Part shown: one piece after another, positions 23,459 to 23,854 of the stretch
Layout of the letters: each line of letters starts with the position of its first letter
Position numbering within the stretch: position 1 is the stretch's first letter
NCBI GenBank assembly: GCA_964534995.1
Contig: CAZHSC010000054.1
Coordinates: 1 to 23,854, forward strand
DNA length: 23,854 nucleotides
Direction of reading: 5' to 3'
Source: JAJTFW01 sp964534995
Lineage (GTDB): Bacteria; Bacteroidota; Bacteroidia; AKYH767-A; OLB10
Notes under the pieces: generated by a model
Told to the model about the DNA's origin: nothing
Databases searched by the model: none
Seen by the model: only the letters and a program-made list of their open reading frames with translations
Program-made: the position numbers and the translations under genes

Positions 23459-23854
23459 ATGAAAATGCTTTATTCAATCCAATACCTCCTGATAACGCTG
23501 AGCATTTGTGTTCTTGTATTTTCCCCGGTAAAATCCTCTTCAAATACTCCGCATAAATCTGTATTTCAGATAGATATACGTGAAGAAATCAGCCCCGGCA
23601 TAGCCAGGATGTTTTCAAAAGGCATGGGGGAAGCCCGTAAACAGAAAGCGGACATCGTATTGATTAACATGAATACTTATGGTGGATTATTGGATGCAGC
23701 CGACAGTATCCGAACTTTGATACTCAACAGTAAGATTCCGGTAATTGTATTTGTAGATAACAACGCCGCCAGCGCAGGGGCACTCATTGCCATTGCCTGC
23801 GAAAAAATTTACATGCGAAAAGGTTCGAGCATGGGAGCCGCTACGGTAGTAACC
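23459..23854 (+). CDS. NfeD-family ClpP-like membrane serine protease, N-terminal part (truncated by window end)
   Basis: The first 132 codons are present. A signal peptide or anchor covers about 1-26 (MKMLYSIQYLLITLSICVLVFS). The ClpP-type fold begins at VFQIDIREEISPGIARMFSKG and continues with ADIVLINMNTYGGLLDAADSI (split near residue 75) and PVIVFVDNNAASAGALIAIACEKIYM, which holds the nucleophile Ser105. The usual TPGG is TYGG here. The general-base Lys, about 40 residues after the Ser in NfeD proteases, would lie beyond the window, as would the membrane and OB-fold domains. The family (NfeD1b/long form) cleaves membrane proteins and often sits beside SPFH/stomatin genes, which could follow downstream. 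No clear promoter box was found. Confidence 0.8.
   Translation, partial: MKMLYSIQYLLITLSICVLVFSPVKSSSNTPHKSVFQIDIREEISPGIARMFSKGMGEARKQKADIVLINMNTYGGLLDAADSIRTLILNSKIPVIVFVDNNAASAGALIAIACEKIYMRKGSSMGAATVVT

Noticed and set aside
1..23854. CRISPR arrays, tRNA or rRNA genes, insertion sequences, integrases, toxin-antitoxin or defence genes
   Set aside because: I looked across all intergenic gaps and gene products and found no regular spacer-repeat pattern, RNA-gene signature or mobile-element protein.

Overview
This window looks like a core chromosomal segment of a member of the Bacteroidota, probably from the Sphingobacteriia/Chitinophagia side. The support is a PorT component of the type IX secretion system (T9SS), a large exported protein with a T9SS C-terminal sorting domain, a menaquinone-type UbiE/MenG, and several gene starts preceded by the Bacteroidota -7 promoter box TAnnTTTG rather than a Shine-Dalgarno site. 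I see no rRNA, tRNA, CRISPR array, transposase, integrase or phage gene, and no sharp change in base or codon use.

Layout: (1) 1-339 is intergenic and carries degenerate short repeats. (2) 340-2454, minus strand: a one-transmembrane DUF7935-like protein followed directly by a stand-alone methylmalonyl-CoA-mutase-type large subunit. (3) 2768-8124, plus strand: an aspartate-type aminotransferase; an overlapping trio of heptose-7-phosphate kinase, demethylmenaquinone methyltransferase and PorT; and an uncharacterised COG2509-type flavoprotein. (4) 8150-10469, minus strand: aroB then aroA, two shikimate-pathway enzymes with overlapping ends. (5) 10671-15611, plus strand: a monofunctional proline dehydrogenase and a 1172-residue secreted Asp-box propeller protein, ending at a strong terminator. 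(6) 15690-23366, minus strand: a B12-binding-domain radical SAM protein, an MHS-type major facilitator, a probable surface beta-barrel or lipoprotein, a short-chain dehydrogenase, an orphan four-helix-bundle membrane sensor and a LysM/RlpA-like cell-wall protein. (7) At the right edge, divergently, the start of a ClpP-like NfeD-family membrane protease, cut off by the window end.

Most genes are housekeeping: aromatic amino acid, menaquinone and heptose synthesis, proline and propionyl-type carbon metabolism, and secretion. Two are directly linked in function: PorT is part of the machine that exports proteins like the propeller protein 6 kb downstream. I found no clear candidate for an undescribed multi-gene system. 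The points most worth a second look are a substituted substrate-pocket position in the mutase, the unassigned module in the secreted propeller protein, the orphan sensor with no output domain, the RlpA-like domain without its catalytic motif, and a set of promoters that imply very short leaders and correct several start codons.
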